From positions 5,265,310 through 5,329,309 of the forward strand of contig JAOANR010000006.1 in NCBI GenBank assembly GCA_030278955.1: 64,000 nucleotides of DNA, read 5' to 3'. The position numbers were made by a program, and so were the translations under genes. Each line of letters opens with the position of its first letter. Position 1 is the stretch's first letter. The notes under the pieces are model-generated. The model was given only the letters and a program-made list of their open reading frames with translations, did not search any database and had not been told where the DNA came from. Source of the stretch: Hygrophila difformis (taxonomy: Eukaryota; Streptophyta; Magnoliopsida; Lamiales; Acanthaceae). Of the stretch, positions 47,987 through 58,561 are shown piece after piece.

Positions 47987-48490
47987 CTGAAATAGGACTG
48001 TAAGTTAATATACGCAGTTGGGATTGTCCCTGTTGATAAATATTGCCCATTTTGTATGTGTCATTTAGACTTTAGAGGTATCAGTAACACTGCTATGCTG
48101 TATTGCCCACGTAGAAAATGTCTGAATCTGGCTCTGATACCGGTTCTGAATGTCGACTATACTAGTTTTCAGCTAAATCCGAATGTACGTAGTAGCACTT
48201 AGTTGAAGAAAGCATCCTTGTACAAATTTGTGGAAAATTGGGCTTTTACCTTTTCAAAAAGGGACCACAGTTTTATCATATCATCATATTTAAGAAGTTA
48301 ATACTTCTTGATACAGAACACCTCCTTACTCTACCTGTGTCCATTTGTGATGCTATTCTTTGTGACTCCAATGGCATGCCTCAAGTGTGTGAATAAACGG
48401 CCCTGGCCCTCCTATTCCCCGAAGGAAAAAAAAAAAAAAAAAACAGAAAAAAAAGAAGTTAATACTTCTATTGAACAGGCTTCTGATTTA
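47987..48490. other. 3' region of the NT-C2 gene
   Basis: Presumed 3' UTR of the NT-C2 gene, ending in an oligo-A tract (about 48424-48455) before a MITE. No gene seen. Confidence 0.5.
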
Positions 48491-48753
48491 CTCCCTCCGT
48501 TTTTTTTTTGTTAGCTACCGTTGACTAATGAGTACTGTTCACTTATATACTTTGACTTAAAGTTTTCTTATGGTTATACAAGTTAAAATATAGCCAAGTG
48601 TGATCTTGTTAGATTCGTCTCGTCTTGTAGATTTTAAATATCGAACTTTTAGAATTTTTACATGTACCGAATTTGAATTATTAATAGTTTAAAATGTGCA
48701 TTGGACTGCGTGCTGAGTGGGTTGTAGCTATCTTTCAAAAAAAAGGGAGGAAG
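48491..48753. mobile_element. Stowaway-like MITE (263 bp)
   Basis: Left end CTCCCTCCGTTTTTTTTTTG and right end GGGAGGAAG are inverted, with TA directly on both sides (48489-48490 and 48754-48755). The interior shares sequence with the MITEs at 51723 and 53653 (ATTTTAAATATCGAACTTTT-type segment), so these three belong to one subfamily. Confidence 0.8.
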
Positions 48754-49282
48754 TATTTTTTTTTCCAATTTCCGCCAAAGATATCTTTGAAATTTCTCTT
48801 GGGCTTAGCTAAATTAGGCAGGTCGCCAGGTTTGAACAGTTGAGCGAGCTGTAGGTGCTGTTAAATTAGTAGTACTACTATAGAATAGCATTTAATGTCT
48901 ACTTGTCATTCTCGGGTAAATTGCTCCTCTCCCAAGCTACCTTTTTCAGCACCTTTTAAGTTCCCATTACTATTTGACCATTTCATCTGTTTAGCTTTTA
49001 AATTAGAGCTTTCAGGTGAAGGTGAAACATATGATTCATCATCCTCTTGGATTTAATTGGTGTGCGCATAAGATTTCTTTCACATGATGGAACACTTCAA
49101 TTAATGCTAAGATGCAGTTCTGACCCTCTAACTATTAGCATCCAAAATTCTATTACAAACCCTGGAATCTATTCCTCCTCCCACCTACTCGAGGAACCTG
49201 ATCATGATGTTGTGCAGGTACTAAATTGATTACAGGGTATGGATGCTGTTTTTATTACACTTCCTGGATTGATGGATTGACA

Positions 49283-50025
49283 TCAGACTAATGGAACTTC
49301 GTGGTTGTGGATTCCCTCATATGTCGTTACCACATACCGCGCATCCTCCGTGTCCCTTTCCACTCTCTTCTTCACGGGGCACCCTTCCACCGAACATTTG
49401 TAGTAGTTCCTATTTATTCCATGTTCGTATGATCATATATATCAATACTGTGAAATTTGTGAACATCCAATTCATATATACGATACGAATAAATATACTG
49501 AATTCATGCATACCTTGGATTTGGGCTGTTTTTAACCATCTTTTTCCCGTACTTCCTCCACTTGAAACCGTCGTCCAGTATCTCAACCTCGGATTTGGTC
49601 TTGAATGCAACTTTATCTGCCCTTGGTATCGTCTCTCTCCCATCTTCTGCTGAAAACACAAATCACACTTAACCATCATCAGAACATTACTATATAGTTT
49701 CGATTAGCAATGCACGTTTTTGTATTCAATCGTGACATATCAATGCTAGCTATACAACTTGTAACACCAGATTGATATTGAACTTACTATTGAAATTTAT
49801 CCCCTGCTGAAAGCTGGTGTTGGCAGTTGTTACAGTATTATTATTATAGTCTGGAATCACTTCGTGCGGCGTATAGGTGAGGTGCTGATGAGCATTATAG
49901 CCCTCAGAAAATTGAGGCAGGCCATCTTCATCAATCCATTGATTGTTGTGGAAGAAATTGGAAAACTGGAACTGGAAGGAATCATCTTCCTGGAATCCAA
50001 GTGTATTGGGATAATTAGCATCCAT
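49283..50025 (-). CDS. WRKY50/51-like: WRKY transcription factor, group IIc, WRKYGKK variant
   Basis: Coding exons on the minus strand: 50025-49788, 49649-49514 and 49409-49283, with GT-AG borders, giving 166 aa. The WRKY domain is in the last two exons: [19 protein letters not shown], then [18 protein letters not shown], and ending [12 protein letters not shown]. The intron inside the WRKY domain falls at PNPR/NYY, the usual plant position. The zinc ligands C-x4-C-x23-H-x-H are present. The core heptapeptide is WRKYGKK rather than WRKYGQK; this is a known property of WRKY50/51-type proteins (jasmonate/salicylate defence crosstalk in Arabidopsis) and changes W-box preference. The N-terminal half is acidic, Asn/Phe-rich and non-conserved. 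I chose ATG 50025 (MDANYPN); an in-frame ATG at 50121 would add 32 His/Tyr-rich residues that look like leader. Confidence 0.9.
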
Positions 50026-51045
50026 GATATGGATATGGATAATATGGTAATGAGGAGAGTACATTTGGTGAGTGTATGTATATATGTGTGGGCTGCTGCA
50101 GTGGGGGTGAACTGGACACATAGTTCTCAGGGTAAGCTTCGTGTTATGCTGTAAGAAGGTTCATAGTTGGTGCATATTGCATATCAGTGGTGGTGGCTAA
50201 TACTATTGCTGATGAATTGGGGCCCACCCACAATGAGATCAAACTGACTGCAATGACTGGTGCGTGGACTTTTCATACATCATTTACGTTTGATGATGAA
50301 GTCTGCCTGCCTGCCTGCACACTAACCCCATATCCCCATAGATTATTTATATACTAGTAGTATCATTTATAGGAATTGTTTATTTGCTGATTTTTTACAT
50401 TAGGAATCCGGAACTTAGCTTGTCCTGAGAATCAATCATGGTTCATTGAACTTTCTGTCGTACTTTAAAAAGTCTAGTTGGAACTAGTATATAATAGATT
50501 GTAATTTGTTTGAGAGTTGTGGGTGACTCTAGAAGCTTGGGAGGGCTTGAATGAGTCAAAGTTAATGAAGTTGAGTGGCATAATTTTAGTTTGATTGGGA
50601 AATTAGTAGTACTAGTAATTAAAAAAAATTAAATTGTGCTGGGGGTTGCTGCCGTAAGTGGCGTTGGACGGATACAAGAAAATTCCTGGGAGGCGAGGCA
50701 GGTTAGTACTAGGTGGTAGTAGTAGTACTAGTTGTTGTTTGTTAGCCCACAGGAGAAGCAATTTCGGTTTTTGTCAAGGTCTTTACATTGGACAGAATGC
50801 CACGAAAGACCAAAGATGTAACATGTAATGGACCGGAGCATGCCTGTAAGAAAATGACTCACGAGATATATATATAGGAGTTAGCTAGGACTTGACGGAC
50901 TCTGGGTCATGGGTCCTGGGTCATACATACATTTAACATACGTATGTAATTTATAAAATTGGAATAGCAATGGAATTACGGAATTGATCGGCTTAATTAT
51001 TAAAATAATACAGATATAATATTCAATTTTAAAAATAATACGAAG
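50026..51045. other. WRKY upstream region, AT-rich
   Basis: About 1 kb upstream of the WRKY gene with no further coding signal. It probably contains that gene's promoter; I see TTGAC cores but none in a clear cluster. Confidence 0.5.
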
Positions 51046-51262
51046 TCGCCTGTTAAACAAGCTATTACAAAAATAAGTATTTTATTGTACGATCGTCTGT
51101 TGAACATGCGAGTAGATAACAAAAATAGTGAATAGTTGTAATCGCTGAAAAGACGATTTGCAGTTTCGCACTATTCATTATTTTATTCATGAATAGTGTG
51201 TTCAACAGGCGATTACAACTATTCACCATTTTTTTCCCCTTGCTCGCTTGTTCAACAGGCGT
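51046..51262. repeat. Foldback cluster of a 12-mer in both orientations
   Basis: GTTCAACAGGCG occurs at about 51200-51211 and 51250-51261; its reverse complement, with one mismatch each, occurs at 51047-51058 (CGCCTGTTAAAC) and 51094-51105. A further inverted pair, GTGAATAGTTGTAATCG (51128-51144) and CGATTACAACTATTCAC (51210-51226), lies between. The whole can fold into a compound hairpin and is probably a MITE or foldback relic. Confidence 0.6.
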
Positions 51263-51528
51263 TTACTATTATGCACCAGTTTTTTTGGGTTGTTTAGTTC
51301 CGGGATTCAAGAATCCAATTGGGAATTACACATGTCTGTGCATGTTTCATGTGAGAATGTCGTATTCCCAACAATGTGGGAATGTTAGTGATTTTGGATG
51401 GGAATGTGATTTAGGTAGGACATCTAATCTTAAATTATCACTTCCACTTTACATATTTTTATACCAATTTGACTTTTACACCCTCATTTTTATTATCGGA
51501 TAAATTTTATTGTAAGTTCAAATTGATA

Positions 51529-52041
51529 CTCCCTCTGTTCCAAAATAGTAGTCTTTTTAGAGATGAAAAAGTGTTCCACAATAGTTGTCATTTTGAGTAT
51601 TTCTATTAAGTTTTCCAATATTACCCCCTTTATTCCCCTAATGATATTCATTCTCTCTCCACCCAAGTATATTTCTTGGTAAGTGAGAGGGGCAGAAATG
51701 GAATATTATGTGGTAATAATTACTTCCTCCATTCTCAAATGTTTATTACAAACCAACTTTTCACGCAGTCCAATGCACATTTTAAACTATTAATAACACA
51801 AGTTCGGTACAAGTAGAAATTCTAGAAGTTCGATATTTAAAAACTACATGACGAGACGAATCTAACAATATCTCACTTGACTATATTTTAATTTGTATAA
51901 CTATGATAAAACTTTAAGTAAAAGTCTGTGTGTGAATAGTAACTTTTTTTCAAATGTAAAAAACATATGAGAATGGAGGAAGTATGTTTCTTGATTTGTG
52001 TAATATTTGCTAAAAAGACAACTAAAAAAGAACGGATAGAG
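51529..52041. mobile_element. MITE inserted in the long-arm element and itself interrupted
   Basis: Left arm CTCCCTCTGTTCCAAAATAG; the reverse complement of the right arm begins CTCTATCCGTTC, and both arms share TAGTCTTTTTAG / TTGTCTTTTTAG. TA flanks both ends (51527-51528 and 52042-52043). It is split by the MITE at 51723-51982. Confidence 0.7.
51723..51982. mobile_element. Innermost Stowaway-like MITE (260 bp)
   Basis: Ends CTTCCTCCATTCTCA and TGAGAATGGAGGAAG are perfect inverted repeats with TA on both sides (51721-51722 and 51983-51984). It lies wholly inside the MITE at 51529-52041, so it is the youngest of the three nested insertions. Confidence 0.85.
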
Positions 52042-52311
52042 TATAAAAGTATGCAAAGTGGAGTTCGTAATTTAAGATTACATGCCTTACGCCTTCTAGG
52101 TGGGAATCATATTCCCACAAAAAATCCTTAACATTCCCACATGAAAACATATCTCGAACTAAATATGAATATGTTTAATTTCTAATAGGAATCTTGGATA
52201 CTCCGAACTGCCCTAAAAATAATACTAATAAAAATGGTCCCTGTCTGTCTGGTCTGCCAGTCAATGGGCATTTCAGCCATTTTCATTTTCAATGAACAGG
52301 AAATAGTAGTA

Positions 52312-52763
52312 CTCACTCCGTCCCATTAAAAGTGGCCACTTTCTTTTGGGCACGAGAATTTATGTTGTAGTGTTTAGTAGTTAAAATAGTATGAGTAAAT
52401 TTGACTAATCCATCCATTTAATTTATAATGGTTACATTAGACTTTTAACCATATTTATAATTTAACTTTGACTTAATATTATCGTAATGATGTAGAAAGA
52501 AAAAAATAGTCAAGTGTGGTATTTTGGAATCGTCTAATCGTATAGTTTTAGAATATATATTTTATATAATTTTTATTTATACCCATTATGAGATATTAAT
52601 GGTTTAACATATATAGGGACTTTTTACAGAAAGTACAAATTGTCATTATTGTGGGGTTTTTAATCATGCTTATGTTAATTTAATTTGCTTAAAAGGGAAA
52701 GTGGCCAACCTTATTGAGACACCAAAAAAGGAATAGTGGTCACTTTTAATGGGACGGAGGGAG
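52312..52763. mobile_element. Stowaway-like MITE (about 450 bp)
   Basis: Left end CTCACTCCGTCCCATTAAAA GTGG, right end CACTTTTAATGGGACGGAGG followed by GAG. The arms match over about 24 bases, and AAGTGGCCA recurs further in. The left flank is TA; the right is TT (mutated). Confidence 0.8.
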
Positions 52764-52903
52764 TTCTAAATTTTAGATCCATTTCGTTAATTTCTCGAGA
52801 CGTCTCCTCACCAGCTTAACCTTTGCCAAAACGCTTTTACTCCACTGTATCATCTGGAATTTCAACATTGGACTTTAAAGATATTGACTCAAGTACTTAA
52901 TAC

Positions 52904-53439
52904 CAAGGTTTTAAATATCTACTTATTTCGGTATCTATATCGAACATATAAATTTAGAAAAATTTTGGGAAAATTTCGGAGATATTTGTAATTTTTTGAG
53001 AAAACTAATTCGAGTTTCTGAGATGATGAAAATGAAGATATTTCAAAATTCCTCATCTCTGTTGCTATATAAATTAGTAATATGCTAACAATACTTATTT
53101 AATGATATAATATGCTAGTAATAATATTGATATCATGCACCATGTTGATTGATAAGAGACTTAAAATTGATAAACAAATTAATTGGATGACATCATCAAT
53201 ATGGGTTTGAAACATAAATTTTAATTTCTTATTTTTTTTAAAAAAATGTATTTTTATAATTTAGAAAAAAAATATTTTTTAAAAAAAAATCGAGAAATTT
53301 CGGAAAATTTCGGTCAAATTTCGGGAAATTTCGGATTTCGGTCGAAATTTTGATGGAAATTTTGCAAAAGAATATTGCATGTAAAATTCCGCTTCGGAGT
53401 GTCCCAAAACCCGAAATTTCGGGGATATTTAAAACAATG
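52904..53439. mobile_element. hAT-type MITE with 8-bp target-site duplication (536 bp)
   Basis: CTTAATAC lies on both sides (52896-52903 and 53440-53447). The element ends are CAAGGTTTTAAATATC and, reverse-complemented from the right, CATTGTTTTAAATATCC. The interior has clustered copies of GAAATTTCGG, especially near 53290-53350 and 53410. An 8-bp duplication and short TIRs are the hAT signature. No transposase is coded. Confidence 0.85.
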
Positions 53440-53446
53440 CTTAATA

Positions 53447-53580
53447 CTCCCTCCTTCCCATTTAACTCATTCTTTTTTAGCACTTAATACTCAAGTAAAA
53501 AAAAAAAATAAGAAAATATGACAATTGTAGTGGGATGAACCAAAATAGAAATTGAAACATTTAAAATGGGACGTAGGAAA
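53447..53580. mobile_element. Short Stowaway-like MITE (134 bp) abutting the hAT element
   Basis: Left end CTCCCTCCTTCCCATTTAAC; right end AAAATGGGACGTAGGAAA, reverse-complementary with mismatches. TA lies on both sides (the left TA is inside the hAT target duplication; the right at 53581-53582). Confidence 0.7.
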
Positions 53581-53652
53581 TACTAAGTTTAAAGAAAACC
53601 AACAAGTAGCATGAATTAAACTGCTAAAAAGTAGTGTAAATCTAAAATAGTA

Positions 53653-53909
53653 CTCCCTCCGTTTTTAAAAAATTGAAACGAACCCACAGTGCACGCAGTC
53701 CAATACACATTTTAAACCATTAATAACTCAATTTTGGTACAAGTAGAAATTTTAAAAGTTCGATATTTAAAACTACTCGACAAAACGAATCTAACAAGAT
53801 CCCACTTGGTTATATTTAAATTTATATAACTATAATAAAACTTTAAGTTAAAGTGCGTGTATGAATAGTATCAAATTCCCAACCGTTCCACAATGGAAAA
53901 CGAAGGGAG
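53653..53909. mobile_element. Stowaway-like MITE (257 bp)
   Basis: Left end CTCCCTCCGTTTTTAAAA; right end GGAAAACGAAGGGAG. TA flanks both ends. The interior resembles the MITEs at 48491 and 51723 (CACGCAGTCCAAT, ACTTTAAGT segments). Confidence 0.8.
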
Positions 53910-53995
53910 TACTATGTTACATACTTACATTTCACTAAAGTTTAAAGTTTAAATAAAATATAGTGATATTATTCAATTTCATTAAATGTTAAATA

Positions 53996-54250
53996 CTCCG
54001 TCCGTTCCAAAATAGTAGTCTTTTAAGAAATTAAAAGGTATTCTACAATAGTTGTCATTTTTAGGTAGTTTTAGGTAATTATATTATGTTTTTACTATAC
54101 TGTCCTTTACGTTAATAAATGCTATTTTCTTGACGTTTATTACAAAATGGTTTAGTTGAGGAGTAAAAATGGAAATTTATGAGTTAATTAATGCATATCT
54201 TGGTTATTGAAACTGAACTGAAAGAGACAATTAAAATGGAACGAAATGAG
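53996..54250. mobile_element. Stowaway-like MITE (255 bp)
   Basis: Left end CTCCGTCCGTTCCAAAATAG, the same subfamily as the one at 51529. The right end, reverse-complemented, is CTCATTTCGTTCCATTTTAA. TA on both sides. Confidence 0.7.
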
Positions 54251-54265
54251 TATTCAAAATTATTA

Positions 54266-54525
54266 CTCCCTCCGTCCTAGTATGCTTTTCATGTTTGACT
54301 TTTTGATATTGTTAATTGTTTAACTTTGACTCAATGTTATTACAAGTATATATTTGAAAAAAAATATTCGAGTTGGATCTTACTAGAATTGTAAAATCAT
54401 GTAATTTTAGAATATATGCTTTACATAATTTTTTTTTATACATATTTTGAGATATTAACGATTAAAAATGTGCATTGAATTGTGTGCAGAAATGAAACAA
54501 AACAGGTTAAATGGGACAGAGGGAG
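54266..54525. mobile_element. Stowaway-like MITE (260 bp)
   Basis: Left end CTCCCTCCGTCCTAGTATG; right end TTAAATGGGACAGAGGGAG. TA directly flanks both ends (54264-54265 and 54526-54527). Confidence 0.8.
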
Positions 54526-54561
54526 TAATTACATAGTGTACTACTTGTTGAATAAATAGTA

Positions 54562-55033
54562 TTCCCTCCGTCCTGCGAAGTTTGACACATTTCTTTTGGG
54601 CACAGTAATTTAGATAGTGGGATTTAGTAGTTAAAGTGGTGTGAGTTTTTGTAATTAAGATTCTAATAAATTTTGATACTGTTTATTATTTAATTTTGAC
54701 TTAATGTTATCGTAATGATGTAATTAGAAAAAAATAATCAAGTGTGGACTTGTTAAAATCGTCTAATCGTGTATGTATTTTATACAATTTTTATCTGTAC
54801 CAATTTTAAAATATTAAGAATTAAAAAAATACGAGGAATTTTATGTAGAAAAATAAAATTGTATTGAAATTTATACAAAATAATAAAAGTGATTACTTTT
54901 AATAGAATTTGACAATAATTAAAATTCTAATCAAATTTATATTAATTTAATTTATCTAAAAATGAAAAAATGTCAAACTTCATGGACACCAAAAAAGAAA
55001 AAAAAAGTGTCAAACTTCGTGGGACGGAGGAAG
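54562..55033. mobile_element. Stowaway-like MITE (about 470 bp)
   Basis: Left end TTCCCTCCGTCCTGCGAAGT followed by TTGACA; the reverse complement of the right end gives CTTCCTCCGTCCCACGAAGT then TTGACA. The arms match over more than 25 bases. Its interior (TTTCTTTTGGGCAC near the left end) is shared with the element at 52312. The left flank is TA; the right boundary is uncertain by two bases. Confidence 0.8.
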
Positions 55034-55419
55034 AGTACTATCCGAAAATATAATCAATTGGCTTGGAAATTGGGAGTAAGTAGTATTTAAACTATTGACA
55101 GTGATAAAATAGTAGTATTATGAAAAATAGTGGGTTGAAAACTCAGATTATTTAGAAGTAGGGACTCTAAGAACACTCCAAGGATACCAAACCATTGACG
55201 GTGCAGAGTCTAAAACGTACGCCAGCAGGAAACATAATAGCACCAAAACACACAATTGAAAACGCTGCTCAACCAATCCAAATTCCACACCGCACTAATC
55301 AACACACCACAGACTACTATACTATACTAGTACCAGCAGTAGTAGCATTATTCTGATTCATCAAACGTTTTTATGGCTAAATTTCAACAACCCAGCAGCA
55401 TCTGAATCCTTCAATTTCT

Positions 55420-55899
55420 TCAACCGATCTTCACCTCGATGGTTTTCGGCTTCTTCGGCTCCGGTGGCGGCAGCTTCTTCACCGTCACTGTCAGCACTCC
55501 GTCCTGGCACACGGCGGAGATCTTGTCCGTGTCAGCATTGTCCGGGAGGCTGAATTTCCTCAGAAACTTCCCGACCCTGCGCTCCAGGCGAATGTACTTA
55601 GCGCCGTCATCCTCCGCCGGCGGCTTGCGCTCCCCGCTGATGAGCAGACCGTTGTCGTCCTCGATCTGTACCTTGATGTCCCCGGATTTCAAGCCGGGCA
55701 TGTCGACGATGAACACGTAGGAGTCGGGGTACTCCTTGATGTCCGCAGGCGTGGCGGCCATGGCGCGGGCGTCGCGAACGTAGGTCCTGGTGGGGGCGTT
55801 GGAGGACCGGGCGGTGACGGCGTCGGATTCATCATGATCGATGATGTTTTGGAGAGCGTAGAGGAGCGGCGCGTCGAATACCGAGAACCTGGTGTCCAT
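55420..55899 (-). CDS. HSP17-CII-like: Cytosolic class II small heat-shock protein (about 17.5 kDa)
   Basis: Single-exon 159-aa frame starting [20 protein letters not shown]. The N-terminal arm is about 45 aa; the class II motif [20 protein letters not shown] opens the alpha-crystallin domain (about residues 47-140), which includes [37 protein letters not shown] and the [18 protein letters not shown] end that marks class II. The protein forms 12-mer-type oligomers that hold unfolding proteins in the cytosol under heat for HSP70/HSP101 refolding. The intronless structure is usual for this family. Heat-shock elements lie upstream (56018-56030 and 56083-56105). No damage seen. Confidence 0.95.
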   Translation of the reverse strand: MDTRFSVFDAPLLYALQNIIDHDESDAVTARSSNAPTRTYVRDARAMAATPADIKEYPDSYVFIVDMPGLKSGDIKVQIEDDNGLLISGERKPPAEDDGAKYIRLERRVGKFLRKFSLPDNADTDKISAVCQDGVLTVTVKKLPPPEPKKPKTIEVKIG

Positions 55900-56017
55900 T
55901 CTGCAGAATTTGGTAATAGATTTTTTTGTTTGTTTTTAGAGGAGCTGTTGCGAATTGGATTGTGAGTGGGTGATGATGATCGGTGAATGAATTTGTAGGG
56001 TTTGGGAGAAGAATTGG

Positions 56018-56105
56018 GAAATTTCTGGAAGCGGAGAGAGAGAGAGGAGAGGAATGTTTCTGGTGCTGTATGTATGTATGGGTTCTACTAGAAATCTCTA
56101 GAATC
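56018..56105 (-). promoter_or_regulatory. Heat-shock elements upstream of the small HSP gene
   Basis: 56018-56030 reads GAA-at-TTC-tg-GAA, a perfect three-unit HSE. 56083-56105 holds a second, imperfect array (TTC-tacta-GAA-atctcta-GAA-tc-TT). They lie 119-206 bases upstream of the start codon. A weak TATA-like CATACATACATAC between them (about 56068-56080) would place the nearer HSE within the leader. Confidence 0.65.
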
Positions 56106-56781
56106 TTTACAAGGAAATTTCCCCTTTATGGAACACTACTCATTTTGGTGGCGGTGGCGGCAATCAAACCAATTTATGTATGCAGTGAAAAAAGGAAATA
56201 AACTAAACCCAATTACAAGATCTCAACCAACAATTCGCCCTTTTTGCATCATCGATCTATTCAATACGGCATGTATATTTTTTTGGTGAGCAATACGGCA
56301 TGTATATTGTACACTCATTCTTCATTTCTTGTCTAAGTCATTGTAATTTCTTTTTGGTAAATATTGACACCTCCGTGTCGGCAAATGTGTGTGGGTGGCC
56401 AAACCACACAAATTACAAAAGTGATAAAGGGAATGAATAAGGGACTAGGTGGGAATCAAACATCAACCTATGGTTGGAAGAGGGAGGAGATGACCATTGA
56501 GTCAAGTCTCATTCCCTCAAGTTATTGTAATTTGTATTACTAGGAGTTTGTAATAACTTAAATGTTAAATTAAAGGTTAAAATGATAATAAAAGGAGGCG
56601 TATTTAATATTTACTTCATTAATTAATAGAAATAGAGATAAGAATATTAAAACTTTTTTTACAATTTTTTAAATTAATTATAACAATAAAAATGTAATTT
56701 CTAAATTTTCTTAATATATCTAAGAAAAGATTTAATGATACACAATATAAAATTGTTCATTCAAAATAAAAATAAAAATAA
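56106..56781. other. Spacer between the small HSP gene and the LINE
   Basis: AT-rich sequence; a short piece (CAATACGGCATGTATATT) is repeated in tandem near 56262-56307. It ends in an A/T-rich run (56764-56781) that matches the sequence after the LINE tail and probably is the left target duplication. Confidence 0.5.
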
Positions 56782-56804
56782 AATCATTATTTTAAAGCGG
56801 TTCT

Positions 56805-58391
56805 ATGGGTCCTCCTAGGGTTTCTTCTCGGACGGCTCGGTCTTCAACAACGACTCGTTCAACGGTTCTTCTTGATCCCGGGGGAACGCCTCCGACGGCC
56901 GTGCATGTTCCTGTCTCGCCTACTTTGGCTGTGGATAAGGGGGATGGGAGTCCTCCGCCGCCTGTATCGTTCCGTGATGCGGTTCTGAGTACTCCGGATT
57001 CTGAGTCGTCATAGCCTACGGCGCCTTTGCCGGTGCCTCGTGATTGGCTGAAAGAGAATTTGGCGACTATTGATAGGGATGGTCCGCATCACCGGTGCCC
57101 CAAGATTCGGTTTTGCAAACCAGTGCTTGACGAACTCTTTGAATCATGGAAAGATACGCTAATTTTGAAAGTGCTAGGGATTTCGGTTGGCTACACCGTC
57201 ATGAAGGAGAGGCTCACGCGTGCATGGAAATTATCGGGTTCGTTCGACTTGCTGGATGTTGGTCATGGATGTTTTTACGCTAAATTCGCTGATCCCTTGG
57301 ATCGTGAAAAGGTTTTGACGGGGGGTCCATGGATGGTGTTCGACCATTGCTTGGCGATTAAAAGGTGGTCTGCGGATTTTCATCCTAGAAGTTCCAAAGT
57401 GAATACGGTGCAAACGTGGGTTAGGTTTTCCGACCTTAAGCAAGCGTTTTATACGGAAAACGCCCTTCGCGTAATCTCTGCGGCCTTGGGGACACTTGTT
57501 AAAGTTGATCGGAACACCATGGGCATCTTTCGGGGTCGCTATGCCCGGGCCTGTGTTGAGATTGATCTTGACAAGCCATTGTTGGGAATGCTAGAGGTCG
57601 AGGGTGATCTAGTTCATGTCGCGTATGAAGGCCTTCATCTACTTTGTTTGCAATGCGCTAGATACGGACATACTTAGGATCGGTGTCCGCACCCTCGTCC
57701 TCAGTCCGGTGATGGGGCTCCACATCCGTCGGATGCTAGTACTACGGTTCCGGGTTCGGAAGTAGCTCATATCGAGTCTCCTCATATGGATACTGAGGTG
57801 AGAGGTTCTGGGGAGACTACTCAGGCGGGGACTCTTCCTACTGTCGAGAAGGAGGGTTTTGTGGACTTGGGTGTGGGTGAATGGATGTTGGTTAAGCGGA
57901 GGAAGGCTCGCTCGGGCCGTCCTGGGACTCTTAAGGGAAATAATATATTGGATACTAAGTCACACCAGGCGGAGGGGGGGCAGTCGCCGGCTGCTACTTC
58001 TCCTGGCTCTAAGAAGTTGAGCATGCATTTGGTGGAGGCTTGTGAGGATGACGCTCAGGCTCCCTTGGCGAAGACTGGGGGTAGTGATGAGGCCGTTATG
58101 GATGCGAGTAAACACGATGAAGGAGTCCGTGAGCCTTTGATTAATCATCAAGGAACTGAAGGAGTCATGGAGGTGTCTACTACGGATCATGGCACTGAGG
58201 TGGGTGTGTCTACTTGGGCTCCCGGTTTGGACAGGTTGCAGGGTCGGAGTGGTGCCATTCCCAAAAATTCGGTCAGGGTTAAGAAGCTGTTGCATGGGAT
58301 ACATGCAAATCGGGTAGCGAAAAAATTAGGGCGTGGAGATGAGAGGACAGTGGGGGGGAAGTCTGACGCTGAAAAAACACTTTCCCTCTAA
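56805..58391 (+). pseudogene. LINE ORF1: DUF4283 / zinc-knuckle gag-like protein, two amber stops
   Basis: A single frame of 529 codons from ATG 56805, interrupted only by TAG at 57012-57014 and TAG at 57675-57677. Between the stops lies a DUF4283 domain (LTRAWKLSGSFDLLDVGHGC, then VLTGGPWMVFDHCLAIKRW). The second stop falls inside the zinc knuckle (CLQCARYGHT, stop, DRCPHP), destroying the CCHC box. The part after the knuckle is Gly/Ser/Glu-rich and poorly conserved, as usual. The protein would bind RNA and chaperone retrotransposition. Confidence 0.85.
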
Positions 58392-58561
58392 GCACAGGCA
58401 TTTATTGAATGGTGGCGTGAGTCTTGAGCTTCGACTACTTCTGGACTAGGAAGGTGGTTGGAGGATGGAGGGGATAAGAGTAACGAATCTGTTATGGTTG
58501 TTGGAGGTGGTCAGGATGGTTTGGAGGGCTCTTCTAAATTTGATTTGGCCGTGGTGCCACA

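Larger units (their letters stand above)
51287..52213. mobile_element. Long-inverted-repeat element, host of nested MITEs
   Basis: The left arm (51287-51528) and the reverse complement of the right arm (about 52042-52213) share extended similarity: GGGAATGTTAGTGATTTTGG left against GGGAATGTTAAGGATTTTTT right, then GGGAATGTGATT / GGGAATATGATT, and AATCTTAAATTA in both. The outer ends are GGGTTGTTTAGTTC and GGGCAGTTCGG. The centre is occupied by another MITE (51529-52041). Non-coding. Confidence 0.6.

Noticed and set aside
50026..50121. Upstream WRKY start at 50121
   Set aside because: The 32 added residues are His/Tyr/Ile repeats typical of CACATATATA-like leader sequence; the next ATG begins a family-like acidic N-terminus. 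Not fully excluded.
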